From NCBI GenBank assembly GCA_944389025.1, contig CALXKU010000008.1, forward strand, positions 49,018 through 113,017: a stretch of DNA of 64,000 nucleotides. Direction: 5' to 3'. A program made the translations under genes and the position numbers. Numbering within the stretch: position 1 is the first letter of the stretch; each line of letters starts with the position of its first letter. A model generated the notes under the pieces. It was not told where the DNA came from, did not search any database, and was given only the letters and a program-made list of their open reading frames with translations. Of the stretch, positions 8,806 through 16,769 are shown piece by piece. Origin of the DNA: an uncultured Spirochaetaceae bacterium. Lineage in GTDB: Bacteria > Spirochaetota > Spirochaetia > Sphaerochaetales > Sphaerochaetaceae.

Positions 8806-9474
8806 ATGACAAGTATTGCGGAAAACATTCCTTTCTATGCTTTCCTTGATTTTGAGGAAAAGGAAAAGATTGAAAAAAGCGTTCAGAAGATCTCTTTCTC
8901 CCGTTCAAGGATTGTTAACAGTGACGGTAACTGCACGGGATTCATCTCACTTCTTTCTGGACAGCTCAAGGTCTATTCCCTTTCTCCCGAGGGAAGGGAG
9001 ATAACGCTTTTCAGGTTCTTCCCGTCATCCCTCTGCATATTTACCGCAACGTGCCTTCTGAAAGATATTGATTTCGATGTCTCGATAGTGGCAGAGGAGG
9101 ATTCTCAGTGCCTGCTCATTCCAGCCTCTGTCATGGATTGGATCAGAAGGCGGAACATCAAAGTATCAAATTACCTTGGCTCTGTACTCTCATCGCACCT
9201 CAGCGATCTTATGTGGCTTATCGATCAGATACTCAACAAGAGGCTTGACTCGAGAGTTGCGGCATACCTTGAGGAGGAAGCGGATCTGAGAGGGGAGACC
9301 GTGCTCCGTCTTACCCATGAGGAGATTGCGAGGCATCTGGGATCCAGGCGCGAAGTCATAAGCCGTACTCTTTCATACATGGAAAAGGAGGGCCTGGTCC
9401 GTGTGCGGCGTGGAGAAGTTGAGATCGCGGATAGTTTAAGGCTTGGCGAGATGGCAAAGGAGAGCGTTAGGTGA
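8806..9474 (+). CDS. Crp/Fnr-family transcription regulator
   Basis: 222 residues. The N-terminal cyclic-nucleotide-binding-like beta barrel (about 15-120) holds the GQLKVYSLSPEGREITLFRFFPSSLCIFTATCLL block typical of Fnr-type sensors. A long dimerisation helix follows (about 125-150), then a winged helix (about 155-205) with LTHEEIARHLGSRREVISRTLSYMEKEG, the standard Crp/Fnr recognition region. There is no N-terminal cysteine cluster for an Fe-S centre, so it is not a classical oxygen-sensing Fnr; the ligand is unknown. It lies divergent to the GH2 gene and 59 bases before trxA. Either sugar-responsive control of GH2 or redox control of trxA is a guess from position. Confidence 0.88.
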   Translation: MTSIAENIPFYAFLDFEEKEKIEKSVQKISFSRSRIVNSDGNCTGFISLLSGQLKVYSLSPEGREITLFRFFPSSLCIFTATCLLKDIDFDVSIVAEEDSQCLLIPASVMDWIRRRNIKVSNYLGSVLSSHLSDLMWLIDQILNKRLDSRVAAYLEEEADLRGETVLRLTHEEIARHLGSRREVISRTLSYMEKEGLVRVRRGEVEIADSLRLGEMAKESVR

Positions 9475-9533
9475 CATAATCACTTTTCTTTTTTTCATCC
9501 TGTATTACATTATAGTCATAGGAGAGAAGAAAA

Positions 9534-9842
9534 ATGGCAGTAGAACATATTAATGAAAATCAGTTTAAGAGCGTGGTACTCGATTCTCAAAAGCCGGTAC
9601 TCGTGGATTTTTTCGCAACATGGTGCGGCCCATGCAGGCAGATGTCACCGGTGCTTGACCAGATTGCAAGCGAGAGAAGCGATGTGAAGATCGTAAAGGT
9701 GGATGTGGATGAGAATCAGAACCTCGCCGCCCAGTTCGGAGTGATGAGCATCCCGACCCTTATCTACTTCAAGAATGGAAAAGCCGTTTCTCAGGCTGTC
9801 GGTGCAAGGAGCAAAGCCAGTCTGGAGACAATGCTGGTATAA
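9534..9842 (+). CDS. trxA: Thioredoxin
   Basis: The small cytoplasmic dithiol reductase that keeps protein disulfides reduced and serves ribonucleotide and peroxide reductases. At 102 residues it has the complete fold, with the active site WCGPC at about residues 30-34 and the cis-proline in MSIPTLIYF. GGAGAG precedes the ATG. It is followed by its own strong terminator, and its spacing from the Crp/Fnr gene allows either a separate promoter or read-through. Confidence 0.97.
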   Translation: MAVEHINENQFKSVVLDSQKPVLVDFFATWCGPCRQMSPVLDQIASERSDVKIVKVDVDENQNLAAQFGVMSIPTLIYFKNGKAVSQAVGARSKASLETMLV

Positions 9843-9855
9843 GATTTAGCCACAT

Positions 9856-9890
9856 TTCAGGTCATATCGCCCATATGGCCTGAATTTTTT
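9856..9890 (+). terminator. Rho-independent terminator after trxA
   Basis: A 12-bp stem (TTCAGGTCATAT pairing with ATATGGCCTGAA, one G-T pair) with loop CGCCC is followed by six T. Confidence 0.93.
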
Positions 9891-9931
9891 CAGAATGCTT
9901 TTCCCTCCAGGAAAGCATGGCTTTTCTTATA

Positions 9932-9961
9932 TTGACAAATCGAGGCTAAAGATATTAGATT
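9932..9961 (+). promoter_or_regulatory. Promoter of rpsD
   Basis: A perfect TTGACA (9932-9937) is followed after 17-18 bases by TTAGAT/TAGATT. The leader then has a small hairpin, TTGCG-TAAA-CGCAA (9969-9982), upstream of the ribosome-binding site. Confidence 0.6.
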
Positions 9962-10008
9962 AACAGAGTTGCGTAAACGCAAAATAATACTGTGGAGGGT
10001 AAAAATCT

Positions 10009-10602
10009 ATGGCAAGAAACACAAGTCCTAGATTCAAGCAGTGCAGAAGGCTTGGGGTTAATTATTGTGGACATCCCAAGGCAATGAAGAGAGCAGGAAA
10101 TCCTGCATTCCAGAAGAGGAAGAAGCCAACTGATTATTCAAGACAGCTGACAGAGAAGCAGAAGCTGAAGGCTTACTACGGTATTCTTGAGAAGCAGCTT
10201 CGCCGCTACTATGAGAAGGCTCTTAAGTCCTCACTCATGACCGGTGATGCACTTGTCATCTCTCTCGAGAGAAGACTCGACAATGCCGTATACCGCATCG
10301 GTTTCGGTAACTCAATCCGTCTTGCCCGTCAGCTCGTAACTCACGGACACATCCTGGTAAACGGAAAGAAGGTTGATATCCCTTCATATCAGATCCAGGT
10401 CGGAGATGTTATCAGCCTCAAGGAGAAATCAAGGAAGAACGAGCTCTTCAAGACTAATTTCCTCGGACATCAGGCATTCAATCTTCCATACTTCGAAAGG
10501 AACGAAGAGGAGTTCTCAGGCAAGTTCACAAGACTTCCAGAGCGCTCGGAGATTCCAGTAGAAGTCAATGACCAGCTGGTAGTCGAGTACTACTCAAAGT
10601 AA
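10009..10602 (+). CDS. rpsD: 30S ribosomal protein S4
   Basis: A primary-assembly protein of the small subunit that binds the 5' domain of 16S rRNA and lies at the mRNA entry channel. 197 residues. The N-terminal part is basic ([24 protein letters not shown]). The S4 RNA-binding domain follows at about 90-155 ([48 protein letters not shown]), and the protein ends with VEYYSK. GGAGGG precedes the ATG. The gene is monocistronic, outside an S13-S11-S4-rpoA cluster, as is common in spirochaetes. S4 often regulates its own mRNA; the small leader hairpin is a possible target but there is no direct evidence. Confidence 0.97.
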   Translation: MARNTSPRFKQCRRLGVNYCGHPKAMKRAGNPAFQKRKKPTDYSRQLTEKQKLKAYYGILEKQLRRYYEKALKSSLMTGDALVISLERRLDNAVYRIGFGNSIRLARQLVTHGHILVNGKKVDIPSYQIQVGDVISLKEKSRKNELFKTNFLGHQAFNLPYFERNEEEFSGKFTRLPERSEIPVEVNDQLVVEYYSK

Positions 10603-10747
10603 GATTGAGCTGAAGGAACAGATCCTATCCACAAAGGAGAAGAGGAGGAGAAAGGACCATTCCAGTTTTTCCTACTTCATCCCGCGTTTTCCCGACGGCT
10701 GCCCTCAAAAAGGGAGAACGAGAAGGTTCCTTAATGTAAGAGTAAAC

Positions 10748-10781
10748 GGGTTGATGCATAGTGCATCAGCCCTGTTTTTTT
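10748..10781 (+). terminator. Rho-independent terminator after rpsD
   Basis: GGGTTGATGCA-TAG-TGCATCAGCCC forms an 11-bp stem (one T-G pair), followed by TGTTTTTTT. Confidence 0.95.
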
Positions 10782-10838
10782 GTCCAATGCCCATAAATCC
10801 CGTTTAATTGGAGTTTTGGTGTATTTCCATTTAAACCT

Positions 10839-10867
10839 TTGCCAATTATTCATTTCATAAATATCAT
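10839..10867 (+). promoter_or_regulatory. Promoter of the two-component operon, leaderless arrangement
   Basis: TTGCCA (10839-10844), a 17-base spacer and TATCAT (10862-10867) end 7 bases before the ATG at 10875; no Shine-Dalgarno is present. This also argues against longer upstream starts, which would lie inside the promoter. Confidence 0.7.
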
Positions 10868-10874
10868 TATCGGT

Positions 10875-11564
10875 ATGAAACTTATATATGTTGTTGAAGA
10901 TCATGAGGTGATACGTAACGGAGTTATTCAGTACCTTGAGCTTTCTGGATTTGAGGCGAAGGGATACGGAACGCTTGAGGAGGCAAGAGCCGCGTTCTCT
11001 TCCCGTGTTCCCGACATGCTCATACAGGATATCATGCTCCCCGATGGGGACGGGTTCTCATTCGTTAAGGAGGTCAGGAGCAAGAACCAGAGGCTCCCTA
11101 TAATCTTCCTTACAGCCAGGATAGATGAATCGGACAAGATTATGGGCTTCGAGCTTGGCTGTGATGACTATATAACGAAGCCTTTCAGCCCAAAGGAGCT
11201 GGTGCTACGCGTTGAGGCGCTTTTCAGAAGAACTGATGGTCAGGGCTCTGAGAGCTCTGCAAGATCGTACTCTCTGGGAGAGAGCACAATGGTGATTGAT
11301 GAGGATGAGCATAAGCTCACGATAGATGGAGAGATCATTACTCTGACAGCCGCAGAGTGGAGGATTGTCGCATTTCTGGCCTCCAATTCTCCGAATCTCA
11401 TATCCCGAGCTCAGATTCTTGAGGAGTGCTTCGATTACAGCTTTGAAAGCTATGAGCGCGTAGTCGATACCCATATCAAGAATATCAGGGCGAAGCTTAA
11501 GAAGGAAGGCTGGATAGAGACCGTACGCGGTTACGGATACAGGTTCGCCGGAAAGAAGATTTGA
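10875..11564 (+). CDS. OmpR/PhoB-family response regulator
   Basis: 229 residues. The receiver domain (1-115) has acidic E8/D9, phosphoacceptor D52 (LIQDIMLPDGDG), T80 and K102 (TKPFSPKEL). The C-terminal winged-helix DNA-binding domain (about 130-228) has the alpha loop and recognition helix LISRAQILEECFDYSFESYERVVDTHIKNIRAKL and ends GYGYRF as in PhoB and VanR. It responds to the kinase encoded directly downstream. The promoter places the transcript start at the ATG. The stop overlaps or abuts the kinase start. Targets are unknown. Confidence 0.93.
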   Translation: MKLIYVVEDHEVIRNGVIQYLELSGFEAKGYGTLEEARAAFSSRVPDMLIQDIMLPDGDGFSFVKEVRSKNQRLPIIFLTARIDESDKIMGFELGCDDYITKPFSPKELVLRVEALFRRTDGQGSESSARSYSLGESTMVIDEDEHKLTIDGEIITLTAAEWRIVAFLASNSPNLISRAQILEECFDYSFESYERVVDTHIKNIRAKLKKEGWIETVRGYGYRFAGKKI

Positions 11565-11569
11565 ATGTG

Positions 11570-13105
11570 ATGCGCAGGAATATCTACATAAGGCTGCTTC
11601 TTTCCATCGTCGGAATCACCGTCCTTGTCATGGCTGTTCAGCTGGTTATGCTGCTCTTTTCGACTAGGATGGCGGAGCGGTCTTGGAAGCAACATGTTTT
11701 CGATGGCTATGTTGAAACCCTTTCCTCCGAGTTCAGGGGAAGTTCGGCCATTACATTCGCAGATCTTCTCTACACCCTTGTCGATAGCGCCCCTGACAGG
11801 GTCTCCGGACTCCTCGTCAGGGATGAGAAAGGGGATGTGAGCATTTCCATCGGCTCTTCGAGCAGGGGGGACTTTATACCTCAGCCTTATGAGAGAGGCA
11901 GGCTTTTCGATGTTTACAGCTCCTCAACTGTTGCATTCCCTAATGCGTTTTCGATATCCGTTAATACGACCGAGGATTTCGATGAGCGTGAGATCGCAGT
12001 TCCTGAATACTGTATAAATCTGACTTCTCATGCGTTCGGCGGCACCCTTTTCGTCGATGATATAAGAATAGAGAAGTCAGGGCTTGAAGGCACAATGAGA
12101 GTCAAAATTCCAGATGTCATAAAGAATAATGATATCGCGGGATCGATCTTGCTTTATAATAATGGTGTCGTATATGGCTATCTGGATATCATAGTATTTG
12201 ACATAGACGTCTACGGTCCGACCGAGATGCTCATTCGTGATTTCTCCTCAAAGGTTCTCTTCTTCCTTCCAATCGCTGTCCTCATATCCCTTGTTGCGGG
12301 CTATTTCATATCGAAACGCAATACCGGTATGATCCGAGAGATAAGACGCGCTCTTAAGGAGCTTGCCCTTGGAAACTACAAGGTCAGGGTTGATAAGAAG
12401 CTGATTGCTTTCGATGAGTTTTCGATGATTGCCGACAGCATAGAGCAGCTTGGATGCGATCTTGAACGGCACAGGAAGTCAAGAAAGGAGTGGCTCAGGA
12501 ACATAAGCCATGATCTCAATACGCCGGTAACCAGTATGAACATTCTCCTCTCCGGGGCTGAGGATGGGGTATTCCCTCTGAATTCGGAGCTTGTGAAGGC
12601 GGTGAAGAAGGAGAACGACATCCTTTCTGAGCGCATTGCGAGTGTTGCGTACTATTCCAATCTGATAAGCAGCGATAAGCCTATGATGCTTACCCGTGTG
12701 CCGGTTGTCGACCTTCTCTCTTCTTCTCTTGAAGGGAGGAAGCGCTACAGCATCAAAGGTGATATCTCAGAGTATGAGATCCAAGCGGATTACGAGCTTG
12801 CCAAAAGGGCGCTCAAGGAGATTTTCGATAACGCGGAGGAGTATGGGGTGCCGGATGAAGATGTAACCATCTCCGTCCGCCGTGAGGATGGCTTCATAGC
12901 TATCTGTGTCTCAAACAGGGGCAGTCTTCCACGCCCGATGCCATCTTTCTTCGAGCCATGGGCGCGCGGGGATGATTCGCGTCATGAGGGAGGCTCAGGA
13001 TTGGGACTCCCGATAGTGCACCAGATAATGGAGATGCACCATGGGGATGTCCAGATCAGAGAGGATGATGGTCTTGTTTCCGTGACTCTCAGATTTCCAG
13101 AATGA
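11570..13105 (+). CDS. Membrane sensor histidine kinase
   Basis: About 511 residues. TM1 (about 8-30), a periplasmic sensor of about 195 residues with no recognised fold, TM2 (about 226-246, FFLPIAVLISLVAGYFI), HAMP, then the dimerisation helix with the phosphorylated His in NISHDLNTPVTS (about residue 314). The catalytic domain has an N box (EIFDNAEEYG) and a G box (GGSGLGLPIVHQIMEMH); the F/G1 region is slightly divergent (FFEPWARGDDSR). GTG at 11567 and TTG at 11561 are alternative starts; ATG at 11570 begins right at MRRNIYIRLLLS. It is translationally coupled to the regulator. The 3' end overlaps the phosphodiesterase gene by 17 bases. Confidence 0.92.
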   Translation: MRRNIYIRLLLSIVGITVLVMAVQLVMLLFSTRMAERSWKQHVFDGYVETLSSEFRGSSAITFADLLYTLVDSAPDRVSGLLVRDEKGDVSISIGSSSRGDFIPQPYERGRLFDVYSSSTVAFPNAFSISVNTTEDFDEREIAVPEYCINLTSHAFGGTLFVDDIRIEKSGLEGTMRVKIPDVIKNNDIAGSILLYNNGVVYGYLDIIVFDIDVYGPTEMLIRDFSSKVLFFLPIAVLISLVAGYFISKRNTGMIREIRRALKELALGNYKVRVDKKLIAFDEFSMIADSIEQLGCDLERHRKSRKEWLRNISHDLNTPVTSMNILLSGAEDGVFPLNSELVKAVKKENDILSERIASVAYYSNLISSDKPMMLTRVPVVDLLSSSLEGRKRYSIKGDISEYEIQADYELAKRALKEIFDNAEEYGVPDEDVTISVRREDGFIAICVSNRGSLPRPMPSFFEPWARGDDSRHEGGSGLGLPIVHQIMEMHHGDVQIREDDGLVSVTLRFPE

Positions 13106-13625
13106 CCGAGCTGTCCGACATCCTTCTTATCGCGATCTTCCCATCAATATAAGTCGCATAGGACCTCTCTGTTCTTCCTTTTGGGAGCGTGATCGATCCA
13201 GGGTTGAGGAAGACTATGCCGGACTCGCATTTCAGGACCTGAAGGTGCGTATGCCCGCTGAAGAAGTGCGTGTAGCCACCCTCTGGTCTGTTTTTCTCAT
13301 TCCATATGTGTCCATGGGTCATGAGTATCGTGTTGCCATCCGCGAATACCATAGCTTCCTCACTCATTACGGGGAAGGGAAGTACCATCTGGTCTACTTC
13401 CGCCTCGCAGTTTCCCCTTACCGCGATTATCATATCTTTTATCCGGCTAAGCTCGCTTATTACCGTCTTGGGCTCATAGCACGGTGGAACATCGTTCCTT
13501 GGCCCATGATAGAGTATGTCCCCAAGGATGAGCACCTTGTCAGGCCTCTCTTCCTCACACTTTTTAACGATGAATCTGGCGCTGTCTGCAGCCCCGTGTA
13601 TGTCTGAGAAAATTAGAAATTTCAT
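13089..13625 (-). CDS. YfcE/MJ0936-type metallophosphoesterase
   Basis: 178 residues with all calcineurin-like metal motifs in order: FSDIHG, GDILYHGPRND, GNCE, THGH and SGHTH. YfcE family members are Mn-dependent phosphodiesterases active on model phosphodiesters; the GPRN motif is the YfcE subfamily mark. The natural substrate is unknown. The gene overlaps the kinase gene tail to tail by 17 bases. TTGAAC-17-TATAAT ends 6 bases before the ATG and there is no Shine-Dalgarno, pointing to a leaderless transcript. Its promoter is interleaved with that of the divergent hydrolase. Confidence 0.92.
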   Translation of the reverse strand: MKFLIFSDIHGAADSARFIVKKCEEERPDKVLILGDILYHGPRNDVPPCYEPKTVISELSRIKDMIIAVRGNCEAEVDQMVLPFPVMSEEAMVFADGNTILMTHGHIWNEKNRPEGGYTHFFSGHTHLQVLKCESGIVFLNPGSITLPKGRTERSYATYIDGKIAIRRMSDSSVILEI

Positions 13626-13631
13626 GCTGCC

Positions 13632-13660
13632 ATTATAAAAGTCTTTTTAAAGCGGTTCAA
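13632..13660 (-). promoter_or_regulatory. Promoter of the YfcE-type gene, leaderless arrangement
   Basis: Minus strand TTGAAC (13660-13655), a 17-base spacer and a perfect TATAAT (13637-13632), then 6 bases to the ATG at 13625. Confidence 0.75.
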
Positions 13661-13663
13661 TTG

Positions 13664-13672
13664 TGCCATGAT
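13664..13672 (+). promoter_or_regulatory. Extended -10 promoter of the hydrolase gene, leaderless arrangement
   Basis: TGCCATGAT (TGn plus CATGAT at 13667-13672) ends 6 bases before the ATG at 13679; no Shine-Dalgarno and only a weak -35. Confidence 0.5.
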
Positions 13673-13678
13673 AAGTGC

Positions 13679-14452
13679 ATGGAAATCATAGAAAGAAAAA
13701 TAGGCAATGGCGGTGCCATGCTGAGAATGTTCCTTCACCGTGATATGAGCGCACTCGCATCAGAGAACGTAGTTTTTCCCGAAAAGAGGCGGGCCGTGCT
13801 TGTAATACCCGGTGGCGGGTACAACCATGTTTCAGAACGTGAGGCTGAGCCTGTAGCCTTCTCGTTCTTCGCAAAGGGTTATGAGGCAGCGGTGCTCTAC
13901 TATTCCGTCTCTGATGATATCGCGTTTTCTAATCCGATAGAGGAGGCCTCCCTTGCGCTTTGCGAGCTGAGAAGACTTGAGAGTGTCGATCCTGAAAGGG
14001 TACTCTCCATCGGTTTTTCTGCAGGAGCGCATCTTGCCGCAATGCTTGCAGAGCATGGATGTGAATTTGATAAGGACGCCAAACTAAATGCATTAATCCT
14101 TTCATACCCGGTAATTACGATGGGAAAGGAGACTCATGTGGGCTCCAGAGAGATGATCTGTCCTACCATTGGTAATGAGGACTATCTAAGTGCTGAGCGC
14201 TGTGTAAGCCCCTCTTTCCCTCCGACTTACATATGGAGTACGAGGGAGGATGAGACTGTTGATGTGAAAAACAGCCTCATGATGTATGAGGCTCTGCTAG
14301 CTAATGGCGTTTTCTCAGAAATACATATCTATCCTGAAGGCAAGCATGGGCTTTCGGTTGCCACTTCGGAGTCTGGTACTCCGGATGGCTACGTAGCAAG
14401 ATGGCTTGATGAGGCGTTCTTATTCCTCGAGAGGGTGTTCAGAAATATCTGA
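13679..14452 (+). CDS. Alpha/beta hydrolase, BD-FAE/acetyl-xylan-esterase-like
   Basis: 258 residues, cytoplasmic. The oxyanion-hole motif is PGGGYNHVSERE, the nucleophile elbow is GFSAGAHLA (Ser), the acid lies in STREDETV and the catalytic His in PEGKHGLSV. This set is typical of small carbohydrate esterases that remove acetyl or feruloyl groups from oligosaccharides, though the exact substrate cannot be read from sequence. The upstream TTG at 13661 would lie inside the promoter, so ATG 13679 is preferred. The 3' end overlaps the FAD oxidoreductase gene by 14 bases tail to tail. Confidence 0.85.
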   Translation: MEIIERKIGNGGAMLRMFLHRDMSALASENVVFPEKRRAVLVIPGGGYNHVSEREAEPVAFSFFAKGYEAAVLYYSVSDDIAFSNPIEEASLALCELRRLESVDPERVLSIGFSAGAHLAAMLAEHGCEFDKDAKLNALILSYPVITMGKETHVGSREMICPTIGNEDYLSAERCVSPSFPPTYIWSTREDETVDVKNSLMMYEALLANGVFSEIHIYPEGKHGLSVATSESGTPDGYVARWLDEAFLFLERVFRNI

Positions 14453-15719
14453 TCATCCCCTCACTTGCTCTGATGCCGCTTGCCCAGGCCCCGGTTATGC
14501 CGCGGCTTGTGCCGGCCCCATCTCCCGCGAAGAACACGCTCTCGCATACCTGGAAATTGCCATCACGGTATTCAGGCTTATTCGCATAGAGCTTTATCTC
14601 GGGGTAGTACATTATGGTTGACGGATGGAGGACGCCAGGGACTATCGTATCCAGATTCTTCATTGCAGACCAGATGTAACGCAGTATCTTGCTTGGCATC
14701 GCGAGCGATATGTCTGACGGGGAGGCGTCAAGACTTGGCTTGAAGTCGTAAAGATCTCCGTTGAACGTGGCTATCTTGCTCCTTCTTCCCAGTCTGAAAT
14801 CTCCTACCCTCTGCATGAGAGGCTTTCCACCTCCCATGAGGGAAGCAAGAAGGCCGAGGTGCTCAGCAAAGGTCTGTCCCGATGCAAGAGGCTCCGTAAA
14901 GCGAACGGTCTTTAACAGAGCGAAATTGACCAGTCCGTTGTTCCTGCTCTCATCAGCCTTGAACGCATGTCCGTTCACACTGTACCAGATGTCGCCTCTT
15001 TCGGTGGCGTACTGCTCCTTAACGACATGTGCGTTCCCGCTGTTTGTGCAGAATGTTCTCACCTTCTCTTTGAAATAGAACTTCGGATCATAGTAGTCCT
15101 TTACTATGGGGTAGTGCTCTATCCTGGTCTCAACTCTGATTCCAACATCTATGATATTGTCCATGTAATTGACGCCGAGCTGATGCATGACATCCTGCAG
15201 AAAATGGAAGCCCTGGCGGCCAGGGGCGATAAGTATGCTCTTATAACCTATCTCCCTCCTGTTTGTCGTTATTGTCTTCTTTTCATTATCGATGCTGAGC
15301 ATCTCCTCTCCGAGGGAGAGTGTGACACCGTTTTCCTCAAGCATTTCCTGAAGCTTCTTTATAAGCTCAAGGCCGCCATCGGTTCCCAGATGTGTCTGCC
15401 TTATTTCAAGAAGGGAGCATCCTAGTCTTTCAGCCCTTGCCTGGTACGTGCTTATGTTGCTCTTTGATAGGATGTCAGGCTTAAGGAAATCGGTAACCTC
15501 ATCAAGATATCGGTTTGCCTCATCCTCATTCCAGTATTCCAGAGGAAAACCGATTGGGAATGTGAAATTCATCTTGCAATCGTTCCTCATGCCACCAGTG
15601 CTGTACTTCCTCTTATCCAGCATAAGTATGCTGGCATCCTTCTTCCTCTTCAAAATCGAGAATGCGGCTCCCATTCCTGCGGGCCCTGAACCGATAATAA
15701 TCGCATCGTACCTGTCCAT
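14439..15719 (-). CDS. FAD-dependent oxidoreductase (COG2509-like)
   Basis: 426 residues. The N-terminal Rossmann motif is IIGSGPAGMGAAF with an acidic residue at the end of strand 2 (LMLDKRK), a substrate/NAD region sits in the middle (SILIAPGRQGFHFLQDVM), and a C-terminal FAD motif closes it (VFFAGDGAGTSRGITGAWASG). The GGMRNDCKMNFTFPIGF stretch with one conserved cysteine and the overall layout match the uncharacterised FAD-dependent dehydrogenases of COG2509. The reaction is unknown. GAGGAGG precedes the ATG. It is transcribed divergently from the Fic-like gene. Confidence 0.8.
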   Translation of the reverse strand: MDRYDAIIIGSGPAGMGAAFSILKRKKDASILMLDKRKYSTGGMRNDCKMNFTFPIGFPLEYWNEDEANRYLDEVTDFLKPDILSKSNISTYQARAERLGCSLLEIRQTHLGTDGGLELIKKLQEMLEENGVTLSLGEEMLSIDNEKKTITTNRREIGYKSILIAPGRQGFHFLQDVMHQLGVNYMDNIIDVGIRVETRIEHYPIVKDYYDPKFYFKEKVRTFCTNSGNAHVVKEQYATERGDIWYSVNGHAFKADESRNNGLVNFALLKTVRFTEPLASGQTFAEHLGLLASLMGGGKPLMQRVGDFRLGRRSKIATFNGDLYDFKPSLDASPSDISLAMPSKILRYIWSAMKNLDTIVPGVLHPSTIMYYPEIKLYANKPEYRDGNFQVCESVFFAGDGAGTSRGITGAWASGIRASEGMIRYF

Positions 15720-15846
15720 AACTCCTCCTCGGCACCGAACGATTAGTTTATAGTATTCCTGTAAAAAAATTAATCCCTAATTGTTATAATAAAGAGAATA
15801 TTCATGAGTTTACATTTTTCATGGATAAAATAGAAAATATTATTAA

Positions 15847-15875
15847 TTGATTTTATTCCAAAATCGGAGTAAAAT
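15847..15875 (+). promoter_or_regulatory. Promoter of the Fic-like gene operon, leaderless arrangement
   Basis: TTGATT (15847-15852), a 17-base spacer and TAAAAT (15870-15875) end 6 bases before the ATG at 15882. A second perfect TATAAT at 15785-15790 could drive a longer transcript. Confidence 0.6.
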
Positions 15876-15881
15876 ATTTTT

Positions 15882-16769
15882 ATGAAATATATCGATGTTA
15901 GCCAAGCAGCAAAGCGTTGGGGGATCTCGGACAGAAGGATACGCTATCTCTGCAACGAGGGAAGGATAGACGGTGCGATAAAGATGGGATGGTCATGGAC
16001 CATTCCGGAGGATGCTCCACGGCCCAGGGATGGAAGGGTTCTAAGGCACTTCAAGAACATGGATATCCGTCCCGGTGGTGTGGATGTCGACCGTCTGATC
16101 GGGCTCAGGATAGCCCATCCTGTAACCCCTCAGCTCAAAAGCGATAAGCGGATTTCCGCCATAGTCCTATCCAATCTCCTCTATCTCCTCGATAAGGAGA
16201 AGATCCTGATTGAAGAAAGGGATGTCAAGAGAATCCTCTCAGCAAAGATTGTACCATCAATCCCGCTGGAATACCATCTTTTAATAGTCAATTTCCGCTC
16301 CTGCCTTCTTTCCCTTATAGATATGAAAGAGAGCTGGACGGATAAGGATATGCGTGTCCTTTATTCGCGTCTGATGCAGGGCATTGATGACATCTCATCA
16401 ATGAGATACAGGGACGGCTACAGTCTCAGGGAAGTGCGTGGAAAGGACAAGGTCAGGGTGGATGTGCAGATGGAGACACTTCTTGCCCAGTATGAGAGCT
16501 GGAAGGGCCTTAACGCGCTCGTATCGGGCGTAATGCTTTACGGGGAGCTTGAGAGGATCGGACCGTTTGAGAAGTACTCATCCTTTTTCTCTTTCCTCGT
16601 GCTCTCTGGAGAGTTGCTCCGGTCAGGCTTCCTTCCGCCCATGTTCTCCGTCGGTGACAGGGAAGAGTTCGATGCATCTTATTTCATAGCCCTCAAAAGG
16701 GGTAACTACAAGGATTTCACCGCGTTTATAGAAAGCAGGGTTGTAAGGAGTTACAGGCTGGATGTATGA
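15882..16769 (+). CDS. HTH protein fused to a degenerate Fic-like domain
   Basis: 295 residues. Residues 1-45 form an excisionase/MerR-like helix-turn-helix (YIDVSQAAKRWGISDRRIRYLCNEGRIDGAIKMGWSWTIP). The C-terminal two thirds align by eye with the Fic fold: a flap-like YRDGYSLREVRGKDKVRV (about 176-193), then at 225-240 RIGPFEKYSSFFSFLV where active Fic proteins have HPFxxGNGRxxR, then LLRSGFLPPMFSV and DASYFIALKRGNYKDFTAFI. The catalytic His is Gly227 and the Asn/Arg of the loop are gone, so AMP transfer is unlikely; a binding or regulatory role is inferred. It overlaps the next gene by 8 bases. Confidence is high for the HTH and moderate for the Fic relationship. Confidence 0.65.
   Translation: MKYIDVSQAAKRWGISDRRIRYLCNEGRIDGAIKMGWSWTIPEDAPRPRDGRVLRHFKNMDIRPGGVDVDRLIGLRIAHPVTPQLKSDKRISAIVLSNLLYLLDKEKILIEERDVKRILSAKIVPSIPLEYHLLIVNFRSCLLSLIDMKESWTDKDMRVLYSRLMQGIDDISSMRYRDGYSLREVRGKDKVRVDVQMETLLAQYESWKGLNALVSGVMLYGELERIGPFEKYSSFFSFLVLSGELLRSGFLPPMFSVGDREEFDASYFIALKRGNYKDFTAFIESRVVRSYRLDV

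Noticed and set aside
10603..10747. Possible small gene after rpsD (about 50 codons open)
   Set aside because: No start codon with a ribosome-binding site, and the segment lies before the rpsD terminator, so it is most likely 3' untranslated RNA.
15820..15849. Nine-codon frame upstream of the Fic-like gene
   Set aside because: No ribosome-binding site, no codon bias and no hairpin after it; not an attenuator.
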